Positions 1-8,672 of a DNA stretch of 64,000 nucleotides are shown in pieces. A program made the translations under genes and the position numbers. The DNA comes from G963675935 sp963823895 (lineage in GTDB: Bacteria > Planctomycetota > Planctomycetia > Pirellulales > Thermoguttaceae). The stretch is from positions 310,001 to 374,000 of the forward strand of contig CAWGNG010000019.1 of the NCBI GenBank assembly GCA_963823895.1, written 5' to 3'. A model generated the notes under the pieces. The model searched no databases. It had not been told where the DNA came from and was given only the letters and a program-made list of their open reading frames with translations. Within the stretch, counting starts at the first letter, position 1. Every line of letters starts with the position of its first letter.

Positions 1-275
1 GCATCGCCCGCAAACTCGAAGAGATCGCGCTGGCCGATCCCTACTTCATCGATCGCCAGCTTTATCCGAACGTCGATTTCTACAGCGGCATTTTGCTCCG
101 CGCGATGGGCATACCGACGAACATGTTCACCGTCTGCTTCGCCATCGGCCGGCTGCCGGGCTGGATTGCCCAATGGAAGGAGCAGCACGACGATCCGACC
201 ACGAAAATCCAGCGTCCGCGGCAAATCTACACCGGGCCGACCGAGACAAACTACCTTCCGATGGAAAAGCGATGA
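1..275 (+). CDS. gltA: Citrate synthase, C-terminal end (partial)
   Basis: Only the last 91 codons are present; the reading frame is open from base 3 and the gene starts upstream of the window. Citrate synthase condenses oxaloacetate and acetyl-CoA in the cytoplasm at the entry of the TCA cycle. The visible tail contains the family's signature stretches YPNVDFYSG, AMGIPTNMFTV and RPRQIYTGPT, which bring the late catalytic Asp-containing region and the C-terminal arginine-rich segment, and it ends at the usual place relative to them. The identification is strong by recognition. Promoter and N-terminal domain cannot be judged. Confidence 0.92.
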   Translation, partial: IARKLEEIALADPYFIDRQLYPNVDFYSGILLRAMGIPTNMFTVCFAIGRLPGWIAQWKEQHDDPTTKIQRPRQIYTGPTETNYLPMEKR

Positions 276-308
276 ACCGCGGCTCGTCCGGCCGCCGAAG
301 CATGAGGG

Positions 309-355
309 AGGGGACTATCCCGATTTTCGTCCGACGAAAATGGGACTGTCCCCTT
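309..355. repeat. Palindromic element, family P1 (GGGACTGTCCC type), intergenic copy
   Basis: Two arms related to GGGGACTATCCCGATTTTCG and CGAAAATGGGACTGTCCCC face each other across a short loop. Three further copies lie at 33300-33345, 45129-45176 and 48579-48625, the last two inside genes. There is no T-run after the stem, so it is not a convincing terminator. Confidence 0.85.
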
Positions 356-419
356 AGGTTGTCCCCGCTTCGTTGATAGGCGCACGATGTTCGTCGGATT
401 CAATGCAACGAAGAAGGAT

Positions 420-573
420 AGCCGGGGGCTAACAGCCCCCGGCGGATTCGGTGGGGCAAAGGATCGGTCCGGTGGGGCAGACATTCCTGTCTGCCCTGAT
501 TGCCGCATCCCCCGAGGCAGACAGGAATGTCTGCCCCACCGTGATAAAGATCGCGGGCTGTTAGCCCCCGGCT
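420..573. repeat. Nested palindromes: P2 element inside a P13 element
   Basis: The outer pair is a GCCGGGGGCTAACAGCCCCC-type arm at 420-443 answered by CGGGCTGTTAGCCCCCGGCT at about 553-573. Inside it, at 471-540, is a complete P2 palindrome with arms GGTGGGGCAGACATTCCTGT and ACAGGAATGTCTGCCCCACC. The block lies just upstream of the protease start; translating it would add a spurious N-terminal extension, which is why the later GTG was chosen there. Confidence 0.85.
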
Positions 574-608
574 GTTTCTTTTCGCACCGTATTGCTTCGT
601 TGCATCAC

Positions 609-1629
609 GTGATTTTGACGTGCTGCGTTGTCTTTGCGACTCTTGCCGCTTCGGCCGTCTGGGCTGACCCTTACGTCAACGCAGCCTCGACGTTCGTCGC
701 GCCGCATCCGGCGGTGGTGCGGGTGGTGGCGCCCGACAGCGACGGCGTTTCCTACGGCTCCGGCTCGCTGGTGGCCGTCGATGAAACTTCCGGACTGATA
801 GTGACGAACTGGCACGTTGTCCGCGACGCCGTCGGGCCGATCGTCATTTACTTTCCCGACGGCTTCCGCTCCCGCGGCGTGTTGTTGCGGGTCGATCGCG
901 ACTGGGACTTGGCGGCATTGGCCATTCGCCGGCCGAACGTGCAGCCGATCCCGCTGGCCAGCCAAACGCCGCGGCCGGGCGATCCGCTGACGATCATCGG
1001 CTACGGCAGCGGGTCGTATCGGGTGGCGACGGGCCGCTGCACCGAATACGTCTCGCCCGGCGGCAACAATCCGGCCGAGATGGTCGAACTCTCCGCCCCG
1101 GCGCAACGGCGACTCGGGCGGACCGATCCTCAACACTCGTGGCGAGTTGGCGGGCGTGCTGTTCGGCACCGCCTCGGGATGCACCACCGGCAGTTATTGC
1201 GGCCGGCTGCGCGGGTTCCTCGCCTCGGTCGAAGGCGATTTTCGCGCCCTGTCGAAGCGTGTGATGCTGGCCGACCAATCGCGTTCGGGCGGGCTGCCGG
1301 TGATTCCCGTCGGCTTGGCGAACGAGCGCCCGATCGGCAATCCTGCCGGCGACGTCCCGCCGCCGACCGCGGTGGCCGCGGCACCGCTCCTGCCGTTGCC
1401 GTCCCTTTCGACGTTGCCCACGTCGCCGACCGTTGACAAAGCCAAAGAAACTGCCGCCGACCGACGCCCAGCCGATCCAGGCCGAGCCTGTTCCCTCCCC
1501 GGTCCCGCCACGGCCTCGAATGCGGGCACGACTTCGACGGCCGACCAGATCAAGACGATTCTGGCGCTGATCGGCGTCGTCGCAGTGCTCTATCAAGGGA
1601 TGCGATTGCTCGGCGCGGCGCTGGGATGA
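609..1629 (+). CDS. Secreted trypsin-like serine protease with C-terminal membrane anchor (frameshifted)
   Basis: This is an S1-type (trypsin/DegP-like) serine protease by its triad: His69 in TNWHVV, Asp100 in DWDLAAL, and Ser in GDSGGP at 1108-1125. GTG 609 is preferred because the next residues form a signal peptide ending near AVWAD, while any earlier start would translate the palindromes at 420-573. His and Asp lie in one frame and GDSGGP in the next; the shift is at about 1100-1108 and fits loss of two bases from a GCGCGC run (SAPARNGDSGGP expected). The C-terminus is a Pro/Ala/Ser linker followed by one hydrophobic helix (ALIGVVAVLYQGMRLLGAAL). It is probably an anchored periplasmic enzyme. 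No PDZ domain is visible. Confidence 0.8.
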
Positions 1630-1729
1630 ACAGGTCTCTTGACCGTCGTTCATCGATGAGATAGATTACCAGTGGAGTCGCGTACACTGGCTCGCTGCTC
1701 GCAAGCAACCGTCGCTGGAGGATGGGGAG

Positions 1730-1951
1730 ATGGCTCTGCTCACAATTCGCAGTTGCGAAATCAAACTGTGGCGCGTCGTTGTACTATTCGTCTGCACCTC
1801 TGCGCTGATGATCTTCGGCCTGTGGCTCTGTGGAAGACTGGACGAGCCACGGTATTTGCAGCTTCGTACAGGAATGACGTTGCAGCAAGTCCGCGAAATC
1901 ATGGGCGATCCGGACGCCGCAGTTCGCTACGACAACCGTGAAGATTGGTCC
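1730..1951 (+). pseudogene. BamE/SmpA-like small membrane protein, 5' part, interrupted by IS630
   Basis: The start of a small protein: a short cytoplasmic N-terminus, one hydrophobic helix (VVVLFVCTSALMIFGLWL), then RTGMTLQQVREIMGDPDA, the opening of the SmpA/OmlA (BamE-like) fold. It runs into a stop at 1952, exactly where the IS630-type element begins. The missing C-terminal half is on the far side of the element (3268-3360). BamE-like domains occur in envelope-associated lipoproteins; this one has a transmembrane N-terminus and no lipobox. Function beyond the fold is not inferred. Confidence 0.7.
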
Positions 1952-1953
1952 TA

Positions 1954-3266
1954 ATGGGTTTTGACAAACAGATTCGGTAGTAATCACGTAAAATGCAGCG
2001 ATTGGGCCAGTTGACCGTTGCCGAGCAACCCTACGTACCGCAGAAGCTGTTTCGAGCCGCGGGCGAATTGCTCCAGGAAGTCGGTGACGCGCTGGTGCAA
2101 GGCGGGCCAGTCGTTGGCCAAACGGTGCATTTTGAGGATTGTCTCCTTCAGCCATCGCCATAATTTTTCGATCGGGTTCAGCCAGGGGGCGTAAGTCGGC
2201 AACCAGATTGGCTTGATTTGAGGATATGCCCCCACGGCCGTGAGTACGTCGGGATGAGTATGGATCGACCAATTGTCTTGAACGACGTAGATCGTCTTGG
2301 CGCGAGCGTAAGTTTTCGCGATCCGTTCATACATCTCGATGACCTTGGCTCGACCGATAATGTAGTTGTCCACGTAGGTCACTTTTCCGCTGCAGGCGTT
2401 CAGGCCGCCGATCACACGCCACAGCCCATTGTTGGACTGTTGCCGATCCGCTTGCGGTGGAGCCGCGGGCGGGGCGGCAGCCCAACTCGGCGCCGGCTCG
2501 GGCCAGACGGCGTACCCCATTTCGTCGATGAACAGCAATGTCGTTTCCTGGGGGTTGCGCCGCTGCTCGCAGGCATCGTTTCAGTTTGGCTACCTTGCTT
2601 CGATACTGCGGATCCGGGCTAAAATGCTGGACCCGACCCGAACGCAATTTCACTCCCAGTTTGCGACGGAGCCACCGCCACACGCCACTGAGCGTGTAAT
2701 TCTGGATCGTCTTAATGCTGGCGCGAATGGTCCGCAACGTCCAGCGGCTGGGCGGCGGACCAGCGGCTGTCGGCATCGCCTCGCGGCGAGCTTCCTCGCC
2801 GGGGCCTTGCCGCAGCCGCTCCAACACCTGTTCCCGCTGCTCGAAAGGGACGGCGACGGCTGCCTCCCTGCCGCCGCCACAACAGTCCTTCGATCCCGTG
2901 TTGTTCATAGCAATCCAACCAATGGTACACGGTGTCAGGATCTCGCGGTCTCAGTAGTCCCTGAGTCGCTACCGCATGAGGCGATTGGCCGTCGGCGACC
3001 TTCAAGATCGCCGCACACCGTTCCCGCACGTCCGGACGCCGATCATGGTTCCGATACTCAACCAACGTCCTGCGCTGAGCCTGTGAAAGTTTCAAAGTTC
3101 GCTGGTACATGACGATTCATCCTCCTTTGCGAAGTTACTTCATGGACCCTCCTTTCAATTACTCTCAAGCAACGCCGCCAAAGGCAACCACAAAATGCGC
3201 CTGCTAGCAGTGGTGTGCTAGCACAATACCTTGAATTCACTACCGATTTTGGCTGTCAAAACCCAT
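1954..3266. mobile_element. IS630-family insertion sequence (1.3 kb)
   Basis: Terminal inverted repeats are visible: ATGGGTTTTGACA at the left end (from 1954), continuing imperfectly to CGGTAG at 1980, and its complement at 3240-3266 (CTACCG...TGTCAAAACCCAT). The left end is preceded by TA, the dinucleotide IS630 elements target and duplicate; the right flank is CA, so the duplication is imperfect. The interior holds one degraded transposase on the minus strand. It splits a BamE-like gene. Confidence 0.85.
1984..3110 (-). CDS. IS630-family transposase (two frameshifts)
   Basis: Read on the minus strand, residues 1-75 are an N-terminal helix-turn-helix module (SQAQRRTLVEYRNHDRRPDV...), followed by the linker region and the DDE catalytic domain: Asp in LLFIDEMGY, Asp in VVQDNWSIHTHPD, and Glu in LNPIEKLWRWLK. 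These pieces lie in three frames. The first shift is at about 2866-2880 and the second at about 2560-2570 (CLREQRRNPQETTLLFIDE is recovered by adding bases in a GCGC context). IS630 elements are often expressed by programmed frameshifting, but two shifts are more than that explains. It is either inactive or affected by sequencing indels. Confidence 0.85.
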
Positions 3267-3267
3267 C

Positions 3268-3360
3268 AGGCATCGCGAATCGATCGAATTGTATTTCCGC
3301 GGCGGTCGTCTCGTCGACGCGGATGCAGGAAAGGGATATGAGTTGGCGACCGATCCCTAG
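3268..3360 (+). pseudogene. BamE/SmpA-like small membrane protein, 3' part
   Basis: Read in frame from 3268 this gives RHRESIELYFRGGRLVDADA followed by GKGYELATDP and a stop at 3358-3360. That is the second half expected for the small domain begun at 1730: an aromatic beta-strand (LYFRGGRLVDA) closing the SmpA/OmlA fold. Removing 1952-3267 joins the halves in frame (REDWS-RHRESIELYF). The exact junction is uncertain by a base because the target duplication is imperfect. Confidence 0.65.
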
Positions 3361-3386
3361 AACGGCCGCACGACGGTCCCCTCGCT

Positions 3387-4421
3387 TCACACGCTGAACC
3401 GGATCAGCAGGATATCGTCGTCCTTGACGACGTAGTCTTTTGGCTCTTGCCGCAACAGATGATGGGCCTTGATCTCGCGCTCGCTGCCGAGGCGGACCAG
3501 ATCGGCGACGGTCATCACTTCGGCGCGGATGAAGCCGCGGGCGAGATCGGTGTGGATGCCGTCGGCGGCTTCCAGGGCGGTGCCCCCTTCGTGCAGCAGC
3601 CAGGTGCGGACCTCGGGCTCGCCGGCGGTGAAGAAGGTCGTCTGCCGCGAGGCCGTTAAGAGCGTGCGGATCAGGTGGTCGCGGTCGGTGGTGGTGATGC
3701 CCATCTCGGCGACGAAATCGGCCCGATCCGCCGGGCTCATCTTCGCCAGTTCCAACTCCAATCCGGCGGGCACCGCCAGCACCGGCACATCGGGCGTGGA
3801 GAGCGAGGTGAACCGCTCAGGCTGCGATTCGTCGTCGGCCGTGTTGACGATCAGCAGCCGCGGCTTTTCACTGAGCAGGCGGAAGGCGCGGGTTACCTTC
3901 TGCTGCTCGTCGGTCATGTGCGATTCGCGGAGCGGCCGGCCCGACTCCATCGCGGCCAGCACGATCTTCAGCGTGCCGTGCTCGTGCTCCAACGCCTGAT
4001 GCTCGGGCCGGGGCAGCGGCTTTTTGAGTTGCTCTTCGACCCGCGCGATGCGGTTGGTGACGATCTCCATGTCGGCCAGCACGAGGTCTTCGTCGAACGA
4101 GCGGAGGTCGGCCAACGGATTGGTGTTGTCGAAGGCGGCGACGACGAAGACCAGGCAGCCGGCCTCGCGGATCATCGCCATGCGAGCGGCGTTGCCCTCG
4201 TGCGCGCGGCTCAGGCCCGGGGTATCGACCAGCTCGATGGCGGCGTGCGTGACTTTTTTGGGATGGTAGATTTTCACCAGCGGCTCGAAGCGGGCGTCGG
4301 GAATTGGCGCCATGGCGCTTTGGCCCGTATGGGCCAGCGCCGGATCGGGCGCCACGCCCGTCAGCCAGTGAAAGAGCGTGCTCTTGCCCGAACCCTGATA
4401 ACCGACAAGTCCGATTTTCAT
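3387..4421 (-). CDS. YchF/Obg-like P-loop NTPase with C-terminal DUF933/TGS domain
   Basis: The N-terminal G domain has a P-loop GYQGSGKST at residues 7-15, a G3-type ELVDTPGLSRAHEGN, and a coiled-coil insertion around EEQLKKPLPRPEHQALEHEH. It ends in a TGS-like domain (DGIHTDLARGFIRAEVMTVADLV ... KDYVVKDDDILLIRFSV) typical of YchF. The P-loop GYQGSGKS differs from the LPNVGKS of canonical YchF, so it is a divergent paralogue rather than clear engD. ATG 4421 is preferred over 4430 because GAGG sits nine bases before it. YchF proteins bind ribosomes and hydrolyse ATP. Length (344 aa) fits the family. It stands alone, with the transglutaminase gene upstream in the same direction. Confidence 0.85.
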   Translation of the reverse strand: MKIGLVGYQGSGKSTLFHWLTGVAPDPALAHTGQSAMAPIPDARFEPLVKIYHPKKVTHAAIELVDTPGLSRAHEGNAARMAMIREAGCLVFVVAAFDNTNPLADLRSFDEDLVLADMEIVTNRIARVEEQLKKPLPRPEHQALEHEHGTLKIVLAAMESGRPLRESHMTDEQQKVTRAFRLLSEKPRLLIVNTADDESQPERFTSLSTPDVPVLAVPAGLELELAKMSPADRADFVAEMGITTTDRDHLIRTLLTASRQTTFFTAGEPEVRTWLLHEGGTALEAADGIHTDLARGFIRAEVMTVADLVRLGSEREIKAHHLLRQEPKDYVVKDDDILLIRFSV

Positions 4422-4434
4422 GGCGTGCATCCTC

Positions 4435-4500
4435 GTTTAGCGGTCGACGGCACGTCGACCTTGGCACCGCCGCGAGCCGCCGTACCGGCGGCTGCTAAAC
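4435..4500. repeat. Palindromic element, family P12 (GTTTAGC ends)
   Basis: It opens GTTTAGCGGTCGACGGCACG and closes CGGCGGCTGCTAAAC. A near-perfect relative is at 56655-56719. Single arms of the family also appear near 11830, 42845 and 50760. It fills the space between the YchF-like start and the transglutaminase stop. Confidence 0.75.
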
Positions 4501-4538
4501 GTGTTGCGTTGTTCTCTCGATGCCCACATCGGGCGGAA

Positions 4539-7046
4539 TCACCGACTAGGGCGGCGATCCTTGCCGACTGCCGCGATTTCGTCCAATGCTTGTTCTACCG
4601 CCCGGCTCTGGAGATTGTCCAGGGGCATCTGGCCGAATCGGACACGGTAGAAGGCGTCGGCGATGGTGGCGGGAAGGGCTGCCAAGCGGCTTTCGCCGGT
4701 GAGCGAGGCGAGACGGGTGCCGGCGGCGGCCGCAAACTCGCGCTGCGTTTGCGCCGCGGCGCGGACCAACCCCCGCCGGGCCATCAGACTCTCGAAACGC
4801 CGGTAAAACGCGATCTCGACTCCGCGCCGACCGCGCCGCCGCGCGTGGTTGCCCGTCCAACGAGCCGCCAGGCGACGGCCGATGCGGAACAGCAACAAGC
4901 CGAGCCACACCGTCGCCGCGATGAAGCCAATCCCCATTACCGCCGACAGCGCCCAGCGGGCCTCGCGGTTGAGATGGTCGAGATAAAGCGCGACGCTGAA
5001 GGAGTCGAACAACTGCCAGACCGGCGAACTGACCACCTCGCTCCACAACCAGCGAGCCGCTTCGGCGATCGGTTGATAGATCGCCTCGCGTTGGGTTTGG
5101 CAGTCGAGTTCGGCGACGTACTTCGACCAGGCGCCATCGAGCCAGTCGAGCCCCTTGCGCAGCGGCGTGAGCCAATTCTCTCGTTCCGCGGCGAAGCCGG
5201 CCGGCGTGGGATCGAGCCGCATCCATCCGCCCGTCTCCCAACAGCATTCGGAACCGTAGTGTTCGTTCTGCGGCCGATACCAGTGCTTCCAGTAGCCTTT
5301 GCCGTGCTTCCCGTCGTCGGGAAGCTGGTTGCTCGGCAGAAACGCCTCGACCCAAGCGTGGGCGTGCCACTGGCGAACCTGGTAATAGCCGCCGGCCGAA
5401 TTCCAGTCGTCGTGATCGCATTTGTAGCCGCAGACCAATCTCGCCCGAATCTTCTGACTGCGGAGCATCAGCGTCAGCGCCGTGGCGAAGTATTCGCAAT
5501 GCCCTTGCTTGTGCTCGGTAACGAAATCCTCGATGGGATCGATGTTGGGGTCGCGCTCGGTGCCGGAGAGGCTGTATTGAAACTCACCCGATCTGGCCAG
5601 TTTTCCAGTGAGGAATTCGGCCCGGCCGCGAATGTCCTCCTTCGGAAGTTGCGACTGATCGGCCCATTTTTGTGCCAGTTTCACAAGCTGGGGCAGATCG
5701 CCGGCCGGCACGGCTGCCGCGTCCCAAGGCAAATCGTTCCACGAAGCCGGGGTCAACGGCGATTGGTCTCCACGGACGATCGCCGTGGTGGCCAGAGTAT
5801 AAGTGAGCGGTTGCGAAGAATGGTGTACCGTGCGTTGCAGCCGCTGTAAGAGATGATCGACCGTAACATCGGTATTCGTTTTTTCCACGGAGATGTACGG
5901 CGAGACGTAGAACAACTCATCGCGATCGGTGCCCTCGATCGCGATCTTCTGCCGAACGACGCCGAACTTCGGCAGGGCGTGCTCTCGCGGCAACGGCTCG
6001 CTGCCTTCGCCCAGATTGCAGTTTGGGTGGCCCACGCTCCACTGTCCGTCTTTGTAGAGCATGAGGTAGGCCCCTTGTAGATAGAGATCGCCGTGGAGGG
6101 GCGGGAGGGGGTCGTTACCTTCGGTCCCCTTGAAGAACCACACGCGCATCACCGCTTCGCGGCTCTCGATGATCTTGCCCAGTTCGCCGAGCCTGACTTG
6201 ATCGTTGAAACCGACCAGCGGTTGCGGCTTGGCCAACGAACCGCGCAGGGTAACCTGGCCGTAGCGGGGGACGGCAAAGAAGACAATAAACGTCAGGGCC
6301 ATCGTATTGAGGCCCATGCGGGTCAGGCGGCCGACCAGATCGCGGCCCACGCCCGCGTGGCTGCTGCCGCCGGGCACGCTGCTGAACTCGGCCTGCTGGG
6401 CCGCCAGCGGCCAACGCGAGGCGGGCTTTTTCTCGTTCGCAACGTGGGCGTCTCGCCCGCCTGTGCTTGGAGTGGCCTCAGGGGACGGAGGAGATTGTCG
6501 GAAAAACGTCACCCAGCGGCGAGAAGTTCCTCCGGCAATTCCCTCCGTTCCCTTCCCGTGCCGCGCGCCCGTTGCAAACAAGCTCCATTGCCGATAGAGG
6601 ATCAAGAGCGTCATCGCCGAAAAACCGACCAGCATGTAGACGACAATCAGGACACCGAACCAGATGCCCTGGCTAAACAACGTCGCCATGACGACTTCCA
6701 ACAGGCTGATCATGATCAGCAGCCAGTACTTCCACTGATCTTTCTCTTGGAACAGAAGAATGACTTGTAGGTAGATCAGGAACCAGGACAGCCCGATGGT
6801 CTGCATCTCGCTTTCCGGCGGATACAGATCGTAAAGCGAGACGACGGCGCCGATGAGCATGAGGATATTGGCCGGCCAGCGGCCGATGCGGATTCGGGCG
6901 GTTATGTCGGTGAGCCAGACCGAGGCGGCTGCGGCCAAGATCACCAACAGCGGCGGCCCTTCGCTCTGCTGGCCCATGCCCAGCAACAGCGCCCCCAGCG
7001 CCGCCAGCGTCGCCATGTTGATCTGTAGCAGCCGTTCGAGGTACAT
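4539..7046 (-). CDS. Membrane transglutaminase-like protease/transferase (TgpA type: DUF3488, transglutaminase core, DUF4129)
   Basis: An 835-residue membrane protein. Residues 1 to about 165 form several transmembrane helices (DUF3488 region), followed by a variable cytoplasmic linker and another helix at TMALTFIVFFAVPRYG. The transglutaminase core has Cys517 in QGHCEYFATA, His563 in WHAHAWVEAF and Asp612 in RLDPTP, so the catalytic triad is complete. After a further transmembrane helix the tail (YRRFESLMARRGL...FYRVRFG) matches DUF4129. TgpA-type proteins sit with a DUF58 protein and a MoxR ATPase; both follow here in the usual order, at 7080 and 9561. The substrate is unknown. A linker stretch encoding STGGRDAHVA (about 6440) resembles part of the repeat families described elsewhere. 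The 5' leader is a G-rich word array (7046-7095) instead of a normal ribosome-binding site. Confidence 0.9.
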   Translation of the reverse strand: MYLERLLQINMATLAALGALLLGMGQQSEGPPLLVILAAAASVWLTDITARIRIGRWPANILMLIGAVVSLYDLYPPESEMQTIGLSWFLIYLQVILLFQEKDQWKYWLLIMISLLEVVMATLFSQGIWFGVLIVVYMLVGFSAMTLLILYRQWSLFATGARHGKGTEGIAGGTSRRWVTFFRQSPPSPEATPSTGGRDAHVANEKKPASRWPLAAQQAEFSSVPGGSSHAGVGRDLVGRLTRMGLNTMALTFIVFFAVPRYGQVTLRGSLAKPQPLVGFNDQVRLGELGKIIESREAVMRVWFFKGTEGNDPLPPLHGDLYLQGAYLMLYKDGQWSVGHPNCNLGEGSEPLPREHALPKFGVVRQKIAIEGTDRDELFYVSPYISVEKTNTDVTVDHLLQRLQRTVHHSSQPLTYTLATTAIVRGDQSPLTPASWNDLPWDAAAVPAGDLPQLVKLAQKWADQSQLPKEDIRGRAEFLTGKLARSGEFQYSLSGTERDPNIDPIEDFVTEHKQGHCEYFATALTLMLRSQKIRARLVCGYKCDHDDWNSAGGYYQVRQWHAHAWVEAFLPSNQLPDDGKHGKGYWKHWYRPQNEHYGSECCWETGGWMRLDPTPAGFAAERENWLTPLRKGLDWLDGAWSKYVAELDCQTQREAIYQPIAEAARWLWSEVVSSPVWQLFDSFSVALYLDHLNREARWALSAVMGIGFIAATVWLGLLLFRIGRRLAARWTGNHARRRGRRGVEIAFYRRFESLMARRGLVRAAAQTQREFAAAAGTRLASLTGESRLAALPATIADAFYRVRFGQMPLDNLQSRAVEQALDEIAAVGKDRRPSR

Positions 7047-7095
7047 GGGGAACAGGGGCTAGGGACTGGGGGCTAGAGGTCAGGGGTCAGGGGAA
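7046..7095. repeat. G-rich short-word array H1 between DUF58 and transglutaminase genes
   Basis: Words such as GGGGCTAGGGACT and GGTCAGGGGTCAGGGG follow one another without spacing. The array supplies both the leader of the transglutaminase gene and the last codons (SPDP) of the DUF58 gene. The GGTCAGGGG word recurs at the start of array H5 (60848). Confidence 0.65.
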
Positions 7096-8276
7096 AAGTA
7101 TTCGGCCAGGCGGTCGCTTGCTGTGTTGACGCAGAGGATACGGCGGGCGCGATCGCGCATCACCGGGTCGGACAATATCTCCATGAACTGCGCCGCATCG
7201 GTCAGGTCGACGGCGCGGGTGCTGACCAGCACGATTTCGGTGCCGGCATTGACTTGCCGCAACGTCGCCGCCAGCAACGCCGGAAGCGACGTGTCGGCCT
7301 GGGCCTCGATCAGAGCGAGCTGCTCGATCAGGCGTTGCAGCGTCGCCGAGGAAGCCGGCCCGCCCGTACACTGCGGCGCGCCGTTGGTGACTGCCAGCGA
7401 AATGTTGCTTCCGCCCTTGCGGCACAGGTTGGCCAACACGGTGGCGGCGAAACTGACGGCCAGTTCCACGTTTTCGGCATGTTCGGGCCGATGGGGCTCG
7501 GGCTGCCAGAGGTCGAGGACGACGGCGACGTCGCGGCTGCGCGGCCGCTCGAATTGGCGGACGACGAGCTTGCCCGCCCGCGCGGAGGTTCGCCAATGGA
7601 TCAGCCGTTGGCCGTCGCCGCTGCGCCACTCGCGCACGCCGTAGAAATCACCTTCGGTACCCGGCTGCTGGCGGCGGCGGTCCGTTCCGGCCAGTGCCTC
7701 TCGCCGCCGCGCCGCCCAGCCTTGCGTCAGCCGGCCCAAACGGGGCAACACGACCAGCGTTTCCGGCTCGCCGAGGGTGATGGTGCGAGAGAAAAGCCCG
7801 AAGGGGAATCGCGTCGAGGCCCGCAACGGCCCCAAGTGGTAGCGGCCGCGTTCGACCAGCCGGCCGCGGTAGGCGCCCTTGCGCGATTGCCCGGCGGGGG
7901 CGTAGGGGAAGAGCACGCTCGGGCGCAGCGTCGGCTGGCCGCGATGATTGTTGCGTCCGTTGCTGACTTCCCGCTGGATTTGCTCCTCGACGACGACGGC
8001 CCAACTGCCCAGCTTCTTCCGCGTGTTCGTCAAGTTCAGATCGACCGAGAGCACGTCGCCGGCGCAAATCCGCAGTGGCAAGTTCCGCTCGACTTTCAGC
8101 CCGCACAGATTCGCTTTCACGGCCCGCCAGTTCAGCAGAAACGGGCCGAGCAGCATTCCAGCCAGAATCAGCAGCAGGTTGACCTCTTTAATCACCGCGC
8201 CGCCGAAGACCAGCGCGATAATCGCCAGAAAGTAGAGCCCCTCGCGGCAGATGGTCGTTTGGCGACGGAGACGCAT
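7080..8276 (-). CDS. DUF58 domain protein (vWA-like), MoxR partner
   Basis: A 398-residue protein. Two adjacent N-terminal hydrophobic helices (YFLAIIALVFGGAVI, LLLILAGMLLGPFLL) anchor it; a beta-rich extracellular-type segment follows. The DUF58 signature is visible as EGDFYGVREWRSGDGQRLIH followed by WRTSARAGKLVVRQFE, and then a vWA-like fold (DVAVVLDLW). DUF58 proteins are encoded with MoxR AAA+ ATPases and are thought to be their membrane-linked targets. Here it lies between the transglutaminase gene, which it precedes in transcription, and two inserted genes that separate it from moxR. Its last residues are encoded by array H1. Confidence 0.9.
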   Translation of the reverse strand: MRLRRQTTICREGLYFLAIIALVFGGAVIKEVNLLLILAGMLLGPFLLNWRAVKANLCGLKVERNLPLRICAGDVLSVDLNLTNTRKKLGSWAVVVEEQIQREVSNGRNNHRGQPTLRPSVLFPYAPAGQSRKGAYRGRLVERGRYHLGPLRASTRFPFGLFSRTITLGEPETLVVLPRLGRLTQGWAARRREALAGTDRRRQQPGTEGDFYGVREWRSGDGQRLIHWRTSARAGKLVVRQFERPRSRDVAVVLDLWQPEPHRPEHAENVELAVSFAATVLANLCRKGGSNISLAVTNGAPQCTGGPASSATLQRLIEQLALIEAQADTSLPALLAATLRQVNAGTEIVLVSTRAVDLTDAAQFMEILSDPVMRDRARRILCVNTASDRLAEYFSPDP

Positions 8277-8293
8277 TCAGGCACCGCTAAGGT

Positions 8294-8626
8294 TCACAGT
8301 TCTGAGGAGCGTCCTACCAGTAAGCGGTTGCGGATTTCTTGCCGATCGTATTTTGCCTCTAGTTCCCGGCGTAGGGCGTCGCCCTGACGGTTTCCTTCCT
8401 GCAGATACGCTTCGACATCGGAACGATGGCGAAGATAGAAGGCGATGGCGGCGTAAACGTCGGAGAGTGCCACCGAAGGATACTGTTCGGCGATTTCCTC
8501 GGCGGTAGCCCCTTGTTGGAAGGCAACCACGATCGTGTCCAGAGTCACCCGCGTTCCGCCGACGCGGACTACACCGTCGGTATCGGTTTGCAGTGGCGCC
8601 GGTTCTGCGTCAATCGTTAGCGACAT
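8294..8626 (-). CDS. DUF433 protein (orphan VapB-like antitoxin)
   Basis: A 110-residue protein with the DUF433 core: GGTRVTLDTIVVAFQQGATA, EEIAEQYPSVALSDVYAAIAFYLRHR. DUF433 proteins are short winged-helix DNA-binding proteins, usually antitoxins paired with a DUF5615 PIN-like toxin. No such toxin follows; the next gene downstream is DUF58, 18 bases away. It may be a solitary regulator or a relic of a toxin-antitoxin pair inserted into the MoxR-DUF58 cluster. The charged C-terminal tail after VEAYLQEGN is where a toxin-binding segment would sit (inference). Confidence 0.85.
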   Translation of the reverse strand: MSLTIDAEPAPLQTDTDGVVRVGGTRVTLDTIVVAFQQGATAEEIAEQYPSVALSDVYAAIAFYLRHRSDVEAYLQEGNRQGDALRRELEAKYDRQEIRNRLLVGRSSEL

Positions 8627-8672
8627 GGTGAGTTATCCTCGCGGAGTAAGGCGCTCCCTTTACCGTCTCCCA

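Noticed and set aside
387..608. ATG 387 as start of the protease
   Set aside because: The extra residues are translations of two palindromes, whereas GTG 609 begins directly at a good signal peptide.
3675..5849. 724-codon plus-strand open frame
   Set aside because: It is antisense to the YchF-like and transglutaminase genes, whose motifs and starts are clear, and its protein has no recognisable domain; it is a high-GC shadow.
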